Under the pieces are notes generated by a model. That model worked only from the letters and a program-made list of their open reading frames with translations, did not search any database and was not told the DNA's origin. Shown here one piece after another: positions 7,144-7,302 of a stretch of 7,302 bases of DNA; within the stretch, counting starts at the first letter, position 1, and each line of letters opens with the position of its first letter. Position numbers and translations under genes: made by a program. The stretch comes from an uncultured Massilia sp. (GTDB lineage: Bacteria; Pseudomonadota; Gammaproteobacteria; Burkholderiales; Burkholderiaceae): assembly GCA_946886065.1 (NCBI GenBank), contig CAMPHU010000227.1, positions 1 to 7,302 of the forward strand. Direction: 5' to 3'.

Positions 7144-7302
7144 CTGGCTCTGCGCTGGAAGCGTTTGTTGACCTGGCAAGAAAAAATTCTGGCCGGAAAT
7201 AGATAGGGAGATAGTATCAATAAACGCACGCGCGGAAACCGCGGCGGGGCTGTCCAGGATGCTGTTTGCATCGAAAACGCCACACTTCCCCCCGGGGTGG
7301 GG
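7144..7302. other. Probable upstream region of the Ig-like gene
   Basis: On the minus strand the Ig-like frame stays open through this whole stretch with no ATG or GTG, only a TTG at 7179. An unseen upstream start therefore cannot be excluded. Base use differs from the gene body: the 7144-7225 part is AT-richer, with mixed third positions (TTTATTGATACTATC and the T-run around 7182-7187), which looks more like a promoter or leader. I found no clear -35/-10 pair and no ribosome binding site. The last 20 bases are a C/G homopolymer-rich stretch. Confidence 0.4.

Noticed and set aside
5377..7206. A 609-codon open frame on the plus strand, antisense to the Ig-like gene
   Set aside because: It is rich in His, Val, Gln, Asp, Arg and Gly with no recognisable domain, and is what GC-biased codons give when read from the opposite strand. 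The minus-strand frame has clear Ig-module motifs.

Overview
The window is about 7.3 kb of GC-rich DNA whose genes show a strong preference for G or C at the third codon position. The linked metX-metW pair, followed by an M48 protease and an RluA-type pseudouridine synthase, fits a betaproteobacterium. An Oxalobacteraceae (Massilia-like) host is my best guess, from gene content and style only.

Layout. (1) Positions 1-1442, plus strand: the 3' part of metX, overlapped by metW through ATGA. These form the homoserine-activation step of methionine synthesis. (2) Positions 1579-3448, plus strand: an exported M48 zinc metalloprotease, then a pseudouridine synthase 13 bp downstream with a good ribosome binding site, probably co-transcribed. 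(3) Positions 3445 to about 4762, minus strand: a degraded IS200/IS605-superfamily insertion carrying only tnpB (IS1341-like, no tnpA). The tnpB has one amber codon and one single-base deletion, both in its 5' third. All RuvC catalytic residues and the zinc ribbon remain in the 3' part. The 3' end of tnpB can fold into hairpins, one a 9-bp stem closed by a GTAA (GNRA) loop, as expected of a TnpB guide-RNA scaffold. (4) Positions 4765-7143, minus strand: a large protein of tandem Ig-like domains, probably exported or surface-associated, with no recognisable signal peptide from the start chosen here. (5) Positions 7144-7302: probable upstream region of that gene, although the frame stays open to the window edge.

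The element sits exactly between two convergent genes. The rluA-like stop and the tnpB stop share one TTAA, and the stop of the Ig-like gene lies 2 bp from an inverted repeat that is probably the element's left end. I see no new defence or metabolic system. The most interesting material is the broken TnpB with its apparently intact guide-RNA scaffold, its borders against the flanking stop codons, and the large uncharacterised Ig-like protein.
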